From: Microbacterium indicum DSM 19969
GTDB taxonomy: Bacteria > Actinomycetota > Actinomycetes > Actinomycetales > Microbacteriaceae
DNA: 64,000 nucleotides
Direction of reading: 5' to 3'
NCBI RefSeq assembly: GCF_000422385.1
Contig: NZ_AULR01000011.1
Coordinates: forward strand, 1 to 64,000
Part shown: positions 16,872 through 25,382 of the stretch, in pieces
Layout: each line of letters opens with the position of its first letter
How positions within the stretch are numbered: position 1 is the first letter of the stretch
The notes under the pieces: model-generated
What the model saw: only the letters and a program-made list of their open reading frames with translations
Told to the model about the DNA's origin: nothing
The model's database searches: none
Position numbers and translations under genes: made by a program

Positions 16872-18251
16872 GTGCCACCCCGCTCCACGCTCCTCGTGCC
16901 CGACCAGATCGTCACCATGGACGACGCGCTCTCGGTCCTCGCCGGATCCGCCGTCCTCGTCGAGGCGGGGGCGATCGTCGAGATCGGGCCCGTCGCCGAT
17001 CTCGCAGCGCGCCACCCCGAGGCGGAACGCGTCGATCTGCCCGATCGCCTGCTGATGCCGGGACTCGTCAACGCGCACCACCACTCGGGCCTGCTGCGCG
17101 GGACCGCCGAGCACCTGCCCGTGTGGGAGTGGCTACGCCTGCACATCGATCCCATGCACAGGGTGCTGAACGCCGACGAGGCGGAGGCCGCCGCGATGCT
17201 CTGCTACAGCGAGGGGCTGCTCGCGGGCACCACGACCGTCGTCGACATGTGGCGCTTCATGGACGGCGCAGCGCGCGCCGCGAGCACTCTCGGCAACCGC
17301 GTCGTCACGGTGAACTACGTCGGCGCGCACCCCGACTTCGACTACTTCGACACGCTCGACGACAACGAGCGGATCCTCCGTGAGTGGACGGGCGCCGCCG
17401 GCGGTCGCGTCATGCCGTGGGTCGGCCTCGAGCACCTCTTCTACGCCGACGAGGCGGGCCAGCGGCGCGCGATCGACATGGCGAAGCACTACGACACGGG
17501 GATCTACACCCACTGCAGCGAGTCGGAGGTCGAGCTCGCCGACTTCCATTCCCGTTACGGCATGCGACCGATGCACGCCCTCGAGCGGATCGGGTTCTTC
17601 GATGCCCCGCGGGCCATGATCGCCCACGCCGTGTGGCTCGACCAGGGCGAGGTGGACCTCATCGCCGAGCGCGGCGTCGGAGTCTCGCACAACCCCGTGT
17701 CGAACATGAAGCTCGCGAGCGGCATGGCGCCCGTCGCCGAGATGCTCGAGGCGGGCGTCGCCGTGGGCCTCGGGACCGACGGCGAGAAGGAGAACAACAA
17801 CCTCGACATGTTCGAGGAGATGAAGGTCGCCTCGCTGCTCGGGAAGCTGCGCCGCATGGACGCCGCGGCGATGGACTCGTGGCAGGTGCTCCGCATGGCG
17901 ACCCGGGGCGGGGCGCGCGCGATCGGGCAGGGCGACGCGCTCGGATCAGTCGAGGTCGGGAAGAAGGCCGACCTCATCGCGGTGCGCACCGACACCCCGC
18001 GCATGACGCCGCTCTTCGACGGCGGCGAGTACGCGAACCTGCACCACAACCTCGTGCACGCGGTGCGCGGATCCGACGTCGACATGACGATGGTCGACGG
18101 CGAGATCGTCGTGCGCGACGGGCGGCTCCTGACGGCCGACCTCGGCGAGGTCGTCGACCGCGTGCGCGCCCTCGCGCCCGACCTCTTCGCCCGCCGCCGC
18201 GCGTACCTCGAGGAGGCCGGCGAGCTGCAGGGGCTCTACGCGGCGCACTGA
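16872..18251 (+). CDS. TRZ/ATZ-type amidohydrolase (guanine/8-oxoguanine deaminase-like)
   Basis: 459 residues of the amidohydrolase superfamily, close to chlorohydrolases and heterocycle deaminases such as TrzN/AtzA and 8-oxoguanine deaminase. Motifs in order: MPGLVNAHHHSGLLRG (metal HxH), THCSESEVE (His/Glu), MIAHAVWLD (His), VSHNPVSNMKLASG, and VGLGTDGEKENNNLDMFEEM (metal-binding Asp). I chose GTG 16872 because a -10 element ends six bases before it; the in-frame TTG at 16815 would add an unusual tail. It is divergent from the transporter operon and likely deaminates or dechlorinates the imported ring. Confidence 0.87.
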   Translation: MPPRSTLLVPDQIVTMDDALSVLAGSAVLVEAGAIVEIGPVADLAARHPEAERVDLPDRLLMPGLVNAHHHSGLLRGTAEHLPVWEWLRLHIDPMHRVLNADEAEAAAMLCYSEGLLAGTTTVVDMWRFMDGAARAASTLGNRVVTVNYVGAHPDFDYFDTLDDNERILREWTGAAGGRVMPWVGLEHLFYADEAGQRRAIDMAKHYDTGIYTHCSESEVELADFHSRYGMRPMHALERIGFFDAPRAMIAHAVWLDQGEVDLIAERGVGVSHNPVSNMKLASGMAPVAEMLEAGVAVGLGTDGEKENNNLDMFEEMKVASLLGKLRRMDAAAMDSWQVLRMATRGGARAIGQGDALGSVEVGKKADLIAVRTDTPRMTPLFDGGEYANLHHNLVHAVRGSDVDMTMVDGEIVVRDGRLLTADLGEVVDRVRALAPDLFARRRAYLEEAGELQGLYAAH

Positions 18252-18464
18252 CCGCGCGCGGATCCCGCGTTACGCAGAAGAAACGTCCGGCTTCCGCGGC
18301 GATACACGCGTGGGGCACACTGGGGCGTGCGATGTGAGACGTCGCGGGCCCACCGAGCCACAAGATCCCGGTGGAGTGTGGAGGAGCATCGTCTCCACGT
18401 CCCCGTGCGACGCACGCTCCTCCCGTCTTTCCCACCATTCGGAATCGATGAGAGCAGGAACATC
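18252..18464 (+). promoter_or_regulatory. Leader region of FMN reductase with candidate leaderless leader ORF
   Basis: GCGTTACGC (18267-18275) and CACACT (18316-18321) precede a GTG at 18327 with spacing typical of leaderless translation. From that GTG the frame (MRCETSRAHRATRSR...) is open into the FMN reductase, while a second frame from GTG 18335 stops in an ATGA overlap with the reductase ATG at 18465. Either could be a leader peptide or a long N-terminal extension. The reductase fold itself starts at 18465. Confidence 0.35.
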
Positions 18465-19001
18465 ATGACGCTGACCGTCTCGATCGTCATCGGAAATCCC
18501 AAGGCCGCCTCGCGCACGCGCAAGGTCGCCGAGCTGCTGGTCGCGAAGCTCCTCGAACCGGGGTCGTACGACGTGCGGGTATTCGACCTCGCCGACTACG
18601 CCGACGAGGTCCTCGTCTGGCCGTCAGACAAGCTGGCCGCCGCGAACGCCGCCGTCGCGGCGTCCGATCTCGCGGTCTTCGCCTCGCCGACGTACAAGGG
18701 CACGTACACGGGTCTGCTGAAGGCGTTCCTCGACCGCTACCCGGCGGGCGGCCTCTCGGGCGTCCCCGCGATCCCCGTGCACACGGGAGCCGACTTCGGC
18801 CACCAGATGGGGCCGACCTTCACGCTCGCGCCGCTGCTCGCCGAGCTCGGCGCCGTCGTCCCGGGCCGCGGGTTCTACTTCTCGCTGACGCAGATGGACG
18901 ACATCGAGAGCGTCGTCGGATCCGCGGCGGCCGAGTACGCCGCGAACCTCGCGGCCCTCGCGAAGGTCGCGGGCTCGGCGGCGGTTCCTGCGGGGGTGTG
19001 A
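18465..19001 (+). CDS. NAD(P)H-dependent FMN reductase (SsuE/MsuE-like)
   Basis: 178 residues with the flavodoxin-like FMN reductase pattern: VSIVIGNPKAASRTRKVAELL (flavin phosphate loop), VFASPTYKGTYTGLLKAFLDRYP and a Gly-rich VHTGADFGHQMGPT. It makes reduced FMN for two-component monooxygenases. Together with the flavin reductase at 8170 the cluster has two flavin-reducing enzymes of unrelated folds for its two LLM oxygenases. The ATG at 18465 fits the family N-terminus. It converges on the DUF1177 gene over a hairpin. Confidence 0.88.
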   Translation: MTLTVSIVIGNPKAASRTRKVAELLVAKLLEPGSYDVRVFDLADYADEVLVWPSDKLAAANAAVAASDLAVFASPTYKGTYTGLLKAFLDRYPAGGLSGVPAIPVHTGADFGHQMGPTFTLAPLLAELGAVVPGRGFYFSLTQMDDIESVVGSAAAEYAANLAALAKVAGSAAVPAGV

Positions 19002-19006
19002 CGTGC

Positions 19007-19032
19007 GGCCGGTGCCCCGCGGGGCACCGGCC
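19007..19032. terminator. Bidirectional terminator palindrome
   Basis: A perfect palindrome of 26 bp centred on CCCCGCGGGG, with arms GGCCGGTGCCCC and GGGGCACCGGCC. It lies between convergent gene ends six bases apart from each stop codon. Confidence 0.75.
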
Positions 19033-19037
19033 CGGGA

Positions 19038-19973
19038 TCATGCGCCCTGCGTGCGCAGGTGCGACATCTCGCCGTAGAGGCCCTTGATGTGGGCGAGCTC
19101 GTCGGCGTCGTGGAACGACGCGATGCCGCGGCCGAAGTCCTTCGCCGTCTCGATAGCGAAGCGCACCGCCTGGTCGACGTCGTGCAGGTCGGTCGCGCCC
19201 GTCGCGGATCCGGGCACGGCCGACTCCGTGACGATCGCGACGCCCACGACCGGCGCGGTCGTCGCGGTGCACGGCTGCACGATCGAGTTCACGTGGTAGA
19301 CGTCGTTGCCGTACGGCGTGATGTCCTGCATCGTGATGGGCATGACGGCGGGCAGGCGCCCCGTCGTGCGGCTCACGATGTCGAGAAGCGTCTCCGAGAC
19401 GCGCAGGATCCACCCGTCGGCGATCGTAGGCGTGATCGCGATGCCCTTGTGGTTGAGCACGCGGTTTCCCTTGGTCGTGTCGATCGAGATGATGGCGTCC
19501 ATCTCGGGCGAGACCTCGTGCTCGTTGCTCACGTCCTGCTCGACGACGGATCCCATGAACGGGACGGGGTCGTGCGGCTGCGTCGGGGCGTCGGGGTCGA
19601 TGTGCGTCGCGACGATGACGTCGCCGGGCAGCTGCTCGCCGCGCGCGGCCATCGCGAGGAGCTTCGCGGCGATCGTCACGGCGGCGAGCGCCCCGTCGCC
19701 GTCGCTCACGAAGCCGATCTGCTCGGGGCGCGCCCCGAGACCTCCGAGGCGGCCGAGGATCCCGAGCGTCGGCGCGGATCCTCCGGCGCGCTTGCCGTCG
19801 GATCCGGGGATCGTGACGCGGACGAAGTCGGTCTCGCCGCCGTCTCCCGCGACGACCGTCACTTCGACCTCGGCCGACGGCGCGATCGCGCGCAGGTGCT
19901 CCGCGACGGCGTCGCCGCGCACACCCGGGTCGTCGAGCAGGTCGTAGGCGGCGGAAAGGTGTGACCAGGACAT
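19038..19973 (-). CDS. DUF1177 domain protein
   Basis: 311 residues matching the DUF1177 family: an N-terminal helix, then TLGILGRLGGLGARPEQIGFVSDGDGALAAVTIAAKLL, VIVATHIDPDAPTQPHDPVPFMGS, MDAIISIDTTKGNRVLNHKGIAITPT, and QDITPYGNDVYHVNSIVQPC. The biochemical function of DUF1177 is not established; the conserved His/Asp residues are consistent with a metal enzyme. It is the last gene of a peptide-uptake operon next to AroM-like and M20 genes, an association that suggests a role in processing the imported peptides. Confidence 0.88.
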   Translation of the reverse strand: MSWSHLSAAYDLLDDPGVRGDAVAEHLRAIAPSAEVEVTVVAGDGGETDFVRVTIPGSDGKRAGGSAPTLGILGRLGGLGARPEQIGFVSDGDGALAAVTIAAKLLAMAARGEQLPGDVIVATHIDPDAPTQPHDPVPFMGSVVEQDVSNEHEVSPEMDAIISIDTTKGNRVLNHKGIAITPTIADGWILRVSETLLDIVSRTTGRLPAVMPITMQDITPYGNDVYHVNSIVQPCTATTAPVVGVAIVTESAVPGSATGATDLHDVDQAVRFAIETAKDFGRGIASFHDADELAHIKGLYGEMSHLRTQGA

Positions 19974-20015
19974 GGATGTATCTCCTTCAGGGGGTGGAAG
20001 TCGGGAGCGCGGGCC

Positions 20016-20699
20016 TCAGGCGCCGGCGCCCAGGGCCTCGGCCGCGATGCGCGCCGCGACCGACCGGGCGACGACGACGGGAAGACCCGTCTCGTCGGCG
20101 ACGGCGGCGCGCATGGCGGCGGTGTAGCCGAAGCAGTCGAGCGCGATGAGCCGGGCTCCGGACTCGGCGAGCTCGCGCGACGCGGCACGCAGCTCGGCCT
20201 CCGTCCCGGTGTAGGGCGAGGACGCGGCGACGAGGACCTCGCGCCCCTCCCCCAGCACGCCCTGGAACTTGCGCAAGGCGTCCTCACGCTGCTCCGCGAG
20301 CGGCGAGACGATGCCGACGCGCGATCCGCTCGGCGCCGCGGCGGCGACGGCGTGCGCGATGATCCGGTCGGGCACGAAGAACGGCTTCTTCGAGTCCATC
20401 TCGGGGAATGCCCCCGTGCAGGCCAGGAGGATCGCGTCGGTCTCCTGCTCGAGCCGCGCGATGATCGCCGGCAGACGCTCCATGACCGTGCGCTCGCCGA
20501 TGATCGCGGATCCGCCGTCGGCCAGGCGCGTCGTGAGGACGTGGTCGCCCGGCTCGGGGGCGAAGCCCGCGATCTCGACGTCGTCGCAGCCGTCGAGCAC
20601 ACCGCGCTCGATGAGCTCGACGCCGGGGAGCAGCGCCTCGAGCTCGGGAGTCAGATCGATCCGGGGCGTCTGCCCGATCGTGATCACGCCGAGCCTCAT
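20016..20699 (-). CDS. AroM-family protein (Asp/Glu racemase-like fold)
   Basis: 227 residues with the AroM pattern: MRLGVITIGQTPRIDLTPEL at the start, LLACTGAFPEM (Cys in the racemase-like loop) and LIALDCFGYT (second Cys). Two cysteines in these positions are the hallmark of the aspartate/glutamate/hydantoin racemase superfamily. AroM itself has no proven activity. Its ATG overlaps the ATPase stop. In this operon I infer a racemase or related activity on an acidic amino acid released from peptides. Confidence 0.85.
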   Translation of the reverse strand: MRLGVITIGQTPRIDLTPELEALLPGVELIERGVLDGCDDVEIAGFAPEPGDHVLTTRLADGGSAIIGERTVMERLPAIIARLEQETDAILLACTGAFPEMDSKKPFFVPDRIIAHAVAAAAPSGSRVGIVSPLAEQREDALRKFQGVLGEGREVLVAASSPYTGTEAELRAASRELAESGARLIALDCFGYTAAMRAAVADETGLPVVVARSVAARIAAEALGAGA

Positions 20700-22366
20700 G
20701 ACAGGCCCAGCTCGATGATACGGGCGCGCTCGCCGGCGTCGGCGCCCGCTCCGGGATCCGCCCGCGGCACGGCGGCGAGGAGGGCGCGGGTGTACGGATG
20801 CCGCGGATCGCGCAGCACCTGGTCGACGCCGCCCTGCTCGACGACCTGGCCCGTGCGCATCACGAGCACGTCGTCGGCGATCTCGGCCACGACCGACAGG
20901 TCGTGGGTGATGAAGAGGTACGCGAGGCCCAGCTGCTTCTGCAGATCGCGCATGAGGTCGAGGACCTGCGCCTGCACCGAGACGTCGAGCGCCGAGACGG
21001 GCTCGTCGGCGACGACGAGCTTGGGCCGCAGGACGAGCGCGCGGGCGATGCCGATGCGCTGGCGCTGTCCGCCCGAGAACTCGTGGGGGAAGCGCGACGC
21101 GTGATCGGCCGTGAGGCCCACGAGCTCGAGCGACTCGGCGACGCGGTCGCGGCGTTCGGCGGCCGAGAGCCGCGTGTGTCGCGCGAGGGGCTCCTCGAGC
21201 GATGCGCCGACCTTCCAGCGCGGGTCGAGCGAGGCGTAGGTGTCCTGGAAGATGATCTGCGCCTCGCGGCGCCACGAACGCAGCGCCTCGCCGCGCAGGG
21301 CGCGCACGTCGCGGCCCTCGAAGCGGATCGTCCCCTCGCTCGGCTCGATGAGCCGCAGGACGGCGCGCCCCGTGGTCGACTTGCCGGATCCCGACTCGCC
21401 GACGACCGCGAGGGTCCGGCCCGCGTGCAGCGCGAAGTCGACGCCGTCGACCGCGCGCACGATCTCGCGCTCGCGGCCACGGCCCGTGCTGTAGTGCTTC
21501 ACGAGGCCCGAGACCTCGACGAGCGGCCTACTGCCGGCGGGGATCTCGACGCGCTCGCGGGCGTCGAGCGCGTCGTCGAGCGCACGGGGTCGCATCCCGA
21601 GGAGGCGCCGCGTGTAGGCATGCTCGGGCTCGTCGAACAGGCGGTCCACGGGGGCCGATTCGACGACCTCTCCGCCGTACATGACCGACGCGCGCTGGCA
21701 GGTCTGCGCGACGACGCCGAGATCGTGGGTGATCAGGAGGACCGCGGTGCCGTGGTCGCGCTGGAGCCCGACCATGAGGTCGAGGATCTGCGCCTGGGTC
21801 GTCACGTCGAGCGCCGTCGTCGGCTCGTCCGCGATCAGCAGACGCGGCTCGCACGACATGGCGATCGCGATCATGACGCGCTGGCGCATCCCGCCGGACA
21901 GCTGGAAGGGGTGCTCGCGCATCACGCGCTCGGCGCGGCGGATCCCCACCATCTCGAGCAGCTCGATGCCGCGCGTCCACGCGGCGCGGCGCCCCATCCC
22001 GCGGTGGCGACGCAGCGGCTCGGTGAGCTGGTCGCCGATCGTGAAGACGGGGTTCAGGGCCGTCATGGGCTCCTGGAAGATCGTGCCGACGCGGCCGCCC
22101 CGGATCTCCCGGAGCCGCCGCGGGGCGGCGCCGACGAGATCCTCGCCGTCGAAGCGGATGCTGCCGCCGACGATCCGGGCGGCGGGCGTCGGCAGCATCC
22201 GCAGGATCGACATGGCGGTCATGCTCTTGCCGCTGCCGGACTCGCCGACGAGGCCGAGCATCTCCCCCTCGCCGATCTCGAGGCTGACGCCGTCGACGGG
22301 CGTGACGACGCCGCGGGCGGTGGGGATCTCGACCCGCAGGTCGTCGATCGTGAGCAGGGCGGACAT
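20696..22366 (-). CDS. Dipeptide ABC transporter ATPase, two ABC domains fused (DppD-DppF type)
   Basis: 556 residues holding two complete ATPase domains. Domain 1 (about 1-260): GESGSGKSMT, LSGGMRQR, LLIADEPTTALD, LLITHDLGVV. Domain 2 (about 275-545): GESGSGKSTTG, FSGGQRQR, LVVADEPVSALD, FITHDLSVV. Such fusions replace separate DppD and DppF subunits in many actinobacteria. It powers the permeases encoded at 25383-27246. It is coupled by ATGA to the AroM gene. Confidence 0.93.
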   Translation of the reverse strand: MSALLTIDDLRVEIPTARGVVTPVDGVSLEIGEGEMLGLVGESGSGKSMTAMSILRMLPTPAARIVGGSIRFDGEDLVGAAPRRLREIRGGRVGTIFQEPMTALNPVFTIGDQLTEPLRRHRGMGRRAAWTRGIELLEMVGIRRAERVMREHPFQLSGGMRQRVMIAIAMSCEPRLLIADEPTTALDVTTQAQILDLMVGLQRDHGTAVLLITHDLGVVAQTCQRASVMYGGEVVESAPVDRLFDEPEHAYTRRLLGMRPRALDDALDARERVEIPAGSRPLVEVSGLVKHYSTGRGREREIVRAVDGVDFALHAGRTLAVVGESGSGKSTTGRAVLRLIEPSEGTIRFEGRDVRALRGEALRSWRREAQIIFQDTYASLDPRWKVGASLEEPLARHTRLSAAERRDRVAESLELVGLTADHASRFPHEFSGGQRQRIGIARALVLRPKLVVADEPVSALDVSVQAQVLDLMRDLQKQLGLAYLFITHDLSVVAEIADDVLVMRTGQVVEQGGVDQVLRDPRHPYTRALLAAVPRADPGAGADAGERARIIELGLS

Positions 22367-22372
22367 CGTCGG

Positions 22373-23653
22373 CTACTCCCCCGCGAGCCCGAGGTAGCGC
22401 AGGGTCGTGAGCGCGTAGACCTTCGCGGCGAGGATGACGTCGGCCGCGGGGGCCTTCTCGTCGAAGCCGTGGATCGTCGCGAGCTCCGCCGGACCGTACT
22501 GCAGCACGGGGATCCCGTGCGAACGGAAGGTGCGCGCGTCGGACGACGCCCACTGCAGGACGCCCTGGGCCTCGGGGTCGCTGATGTCGCGGAGGACGCC
22601 GATCAGCTCGCGCACGATCGGGTCGGACGGCAGGGTCCAGTTCGGCTCGCTCATGAAGCCGAGAGGCTCGATCTCGGCGGGGATCCCCTGCTCGTCGAGG
22701 ATCTCGCGCACGCGGGCGTTGACCTCGTCGCGCGTGAGCCCGATGGGGACGCGGGTGTCGATCTCGACGACGGCGCGGTCGGCCACGACGTTGGTCGACG
22801 TGCCGCCCGAGACCGTGCCGACGTTGACCGTCACGTGCTCGAACACCTGGCCGATGCCGGGCTGGTAGCCCTCGCGCTCCTCGGCGTAGACCTTCGAGTC
22901 CTCGATCAGCCCGCGGACGTCCTCGGGAGCGTTCGGGACCATGTTCCAGAGGTCCTGGAGCGCGACGATCGCCTTCGCGGCGAGGAGGTTGGCGTTCACG
23001 CCGTGGAGCGGCTGCAGGCTGCCGTGGCCCGGCCGGCCCTCGATCGTGAGGCGGAACCAGTTGCTGCCCTTCTGCCCGATCGTCGGGTGCGAGCGCTCGG
23101 CCGGCTCAGCGATGATCCCCGCCGTCGCGCCCGCGATGTGGCCCTGGTCGAGGACCCAGTCGGCGCCGCGACGGCCGCCGACCTCCTCGTCGCAGACGCC
23201 GAGGAAGCTCAGCTTGCCGCGGATCGGGACCTCGAGCTCCGCGAGCAGGCCGTACACGAACAGCGCTCCCGCGAGGCCGGCCTTCATGTCGCTCGCGCCG
23301 CGCCCGCGCAGCCAGCCGTCGACGACGTCGCCCGCGAAGGGCGGGAACGACCAGCGCGACACGTCGCCCACGGGCACGACGTCGTAGTGGCCCGACAGCA
23401 CGAGGTACCGCTCGTCGTCCGCGGCCTCGCCGCTGTGCGAGAGGACGTTGACACGCCCGTCGCCGGCGTCGAGGACCTGCGCGTCGAGGCCGCGCGAGCG
23501 GAGGTAGTCGGCGGTGAACGCGGCGATCTCCGTGCAGTCGCCCGACGGGTTCTCGCTCGGGATCCGGATCATGGCCCCGGCCAGCTCGAGCAGCTCGTCG
23601 GCTCGCTCGTCGATGGCCCGTACGAGCCGGTCCTCCCAGTTGTCCGCGCTCAT
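22373..23653 (-). CDS. M20-family peptidase (ArgE/DapE/CPG2-like)
   Basis: 426 residues. Metal ligands appear in LSGHYDVVPVGD (HxD), GRGASDMKAGLAG (Asp bridging), CDEEVGGRRG (catalytic Glu and ligand) and ATIHGFDEKAP (C-terminal His). The dimerization domain begins near FRLTIEGRPGHGS. It is a cytoplasmic di-zinc exopeptidase or deacylase. The gene lies seven bases upstream of the ATPase gene in a peptide-import operon, so it probably hydrolyses the imported peptide or N-acyl amino acid. Confidence 0.9.
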   Translation of the reverse strand: MSADNWEDRLVRAIDERADELLELAGAMIRIPSENPSGDCTEIAAFTADYLRSRGLDAQVLDAGDGRVNVLSHSGEAADDERYLVLSGHYDVVPVGDVSRWSFPPFAGDVVDGWLRGRGASDMKAGLAGALFVYGLLAELEVPIRGKLSFLGVCDEEVGGRRGADWVLDQGHIAGATAGIIAEPAERSHPTIGQKGSNWFRLTIEGRPGHGSLQPLHGVNANLLAAKAIVALQDLWNMVPNAPEDVRGLIEDSKVYAEEREGYQPGIGQVFEHVTVNVGTVSGGTSTNVVADRAVVEIDTRVPIGLTRDEVNARVREILDEQGIPAEIEPLGFMSEPNWTLPSDPIVRELIGVLRDISDPEAQGVLQWASSDARTFRSHGIPVLQYGPAELATIHGFDEKAPAADVILAAKVYALTTLRYLGLAGE

Positions 23654-23757
23654 CGCGTGGTTCCTTTCGATCGTGCGGGTGATGCGGGAGGGGCGGGCGG
23701 ATCCCCGCCCCTCCGGGTGACGTGCCCCCGCGTCGCGGGCGCCGTCCGGTGTCGGTG

Positions 23758-25332
23758 TCAGTCCTCGACGCTCAGCTGCGCGAAGCGGACGATCCCGTCG
23801 GGGTACGAGGTGTACCCCGTGGTGCCCTCCTGCAGGCCGACCACGATGTTGTACTCGTAGAGGTACGCCCACGGCGCGTCCTCGGTGATCAGTGCCTGCA
23901 TCTGCGCGTAGTACTCGTTGCGCACGTCGACGTCGGGCTCGGCCGCGGCCTTCTCCCAGAGCGCGTCGACCTCGGCGTTCGAGTAGTTCATGTAGTTGCT
24001 CGAGGTGTCGGTCGTGAGCAGCAGACCCAGGTGGTAGCCGGGGTCGTTGACGAACGAGGTCCAGCGCGAGATGTACGCCTGCACCTGGCGGGTGTCGAGG
24101 GCGTCGAGGAACTGCGCGCGGGCCATGTTCGTGATGTTCATGGTCACGCCGATCTTCGCGAGCTCGGCCTGGATCAGGACGGCGTCATCTGCCCAGTCCT
24201 GGAATCCGCCGCCGAGGGTGAAGTCGAAGGTGAAGCCGTCGGGGTACCCGGCCTCCGTGAGGAGCTCCTTCGCCTTGTCGAGATCCTCGTGGTACGCGTA
24301 CGTCGAGTCGTCGAAGCCGGGCATCGAGCTCGGGACCGAGGAGGTCATGGGGCTCGCCTGACCCTGCATGACGTCGTCGATGAGCGCGTCGGTCGGGATC
24401 GCGTAGCTGATCGCCTGGCGGACCTTGGGGTCGTCGAAGGGCGCGATCTCGTTGTTCATCGCGAAGAAGAGCTCTTTGTTGCTGGCGCGCGAGTCGATCA
24501 CGACCCCGTCGGTGTCCTCGAGCGTCGCGACGTCCTTCGCCGGCAGCTCGAGCGCGAGGCCGACCTCGCCGCGGCTCAGCAGCTGCACGCGGTTCGACGC
24601 CTCGCTCACGAAGCGCACCGTGACGTCGTCGATCTGCGGCTCGGCGCCCCAGTAGTCGTCGTTGCGGGTCAGCGCGGCCTCGGTCGCGGGATCCCACGAG
24701 TCGAGCACGTACGGGCCGCTTCCCGCCGTGTTCTGCGCGAGCCAGTCCGCGCCGCCGTTCTCGTCGACGAGCGCCGTGTCGACGATCGAGAACGAGTACA
24801 TGGGCAGGATCTGCAGGAAGAGGTGGTTCGGCCCCGTGAGGGTGATCGTCACGGTGTGGTCGTCGACCGCCTCGTAGGAGTCGATGCCCGCCATGTCGTA
24901 GAGGAAGCTCGCGCTCGACGAGGCCTTGATGAGGTCGAGCGAGCCGACGACGTCGGCGGAAGTGAGCGGGTTGCCGCTCTGGAAGGTCACGTCGTCGCGC
25001 AGGTGGAACGTGTACTCGGTCGCGTCGTCGTCGACGTCCCACGACTCGGCGAGCATGGGCGAGATCGAGTCGGTCTTCGCCGTGGCCTGGCCGTCGACCA
25101 CCTCGGTGTCGTAGGTGACGAGCTGGTCGTACGCCGCGAGCACGAAGGTGTCGCTCGTGACGTCGTTCGCCTCGTAGGGGTTGAGGGTCGTGCCGCCCTC
25201 CGAGTAGGCGGCCGTGAGCGACACGGGCGCGTCGTCTCCCGAGTCGGCCGAGTTGGCGTTGCTGTTGGCGCTGCAGCCGGCGAGCAGCGCACCTGCCGCG
25301 GTCAGCGCCACGATGGCGCGGAACTTCTTCAT
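23758..25332 (-). CDS. ABC substrate-binding lipoprotein, SBP family 5 (peptide)
   Basis: 524 residues. Signal peptide MKKFRAIVALTAAGALLAGC with the lipobox Cys20; then a linker rich in Ser, Asn and Asp. Family features: YTFHLRDDVTFQSGNPLTSADV, NTAGSGPYVLDSWDP, VRQAISYAIPTDALI and a C-terminal VDALWEKAAAEPDVDVRNEYYAQMQ. It delivers peptides to the DppB/DppC-like permease encoded just upstream in the same operon. Confidence 0.93.
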   Translation of the reverse strand: MKKFRAIVALTAAGALLAGCSANSNANSADSGDDAPVSLTAAYSEGGTTLNPYEANDVTSDTFVLAAYDQLVTYDTEVVDGQATAKTDSISPMLAESWDVDDDATEYTFHLRDDVTFQSGNPLTSADVVGSLDLIKASSSASFLYDMAGIDSYEAVDDHTVTITLTGPNHLFLQILPMYSFSIVDTALVDENGGADWLAQNTAGSGPYVLDSWDPATEAALTRNDDYWGAEPQIDDVTVRFVSEASNRVQLLSRGEVGLALELPAKDVATLEDTDGVVIDSRASNKELFFAMNNEIAPFDDPKVRQAISYAIPTDALIDDVMQGQASPMTSSVPSSMPGFDDSTYAYHEDLDKAKELLTEAGYPDGFTFDFTLGGGFQDWADDAVLIQAELAKIGVTMNITNMARAQFLDALDTRQVQAYISRWTSFVNDPGYHLGLLLTTDTSSNYMNYSNAEVDALWEKAAAEPDVDVRNEYYAQMQALITEDAPWAYLYEYNIVVGLQEGTTGYTSYPDGIVRFAQLSVED

Positions 25333-25382
25333 GCGTTCTCCTGTGCGAGGGGTCGGGTGGTGCGGGACGGGAAGGCGGCGCG

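Noticed and set aside
18327..18464. Extending the FMN reductase start to GTG 18327
   Set aside because: The extra 46 residues are Arg/His-rich, do not fit the flavodoxin fold and look like a leader; the ATG at 18465 matches the family N-terminus.
20798..23860. A 1020-codon open frame on the plus strand opposite the ABC ATPase and M20 genes
   Set aside because: It is the GC-rich antisense shadow of two well-supported genes and has a Arg/Asp/Val-biased composition with no domain.
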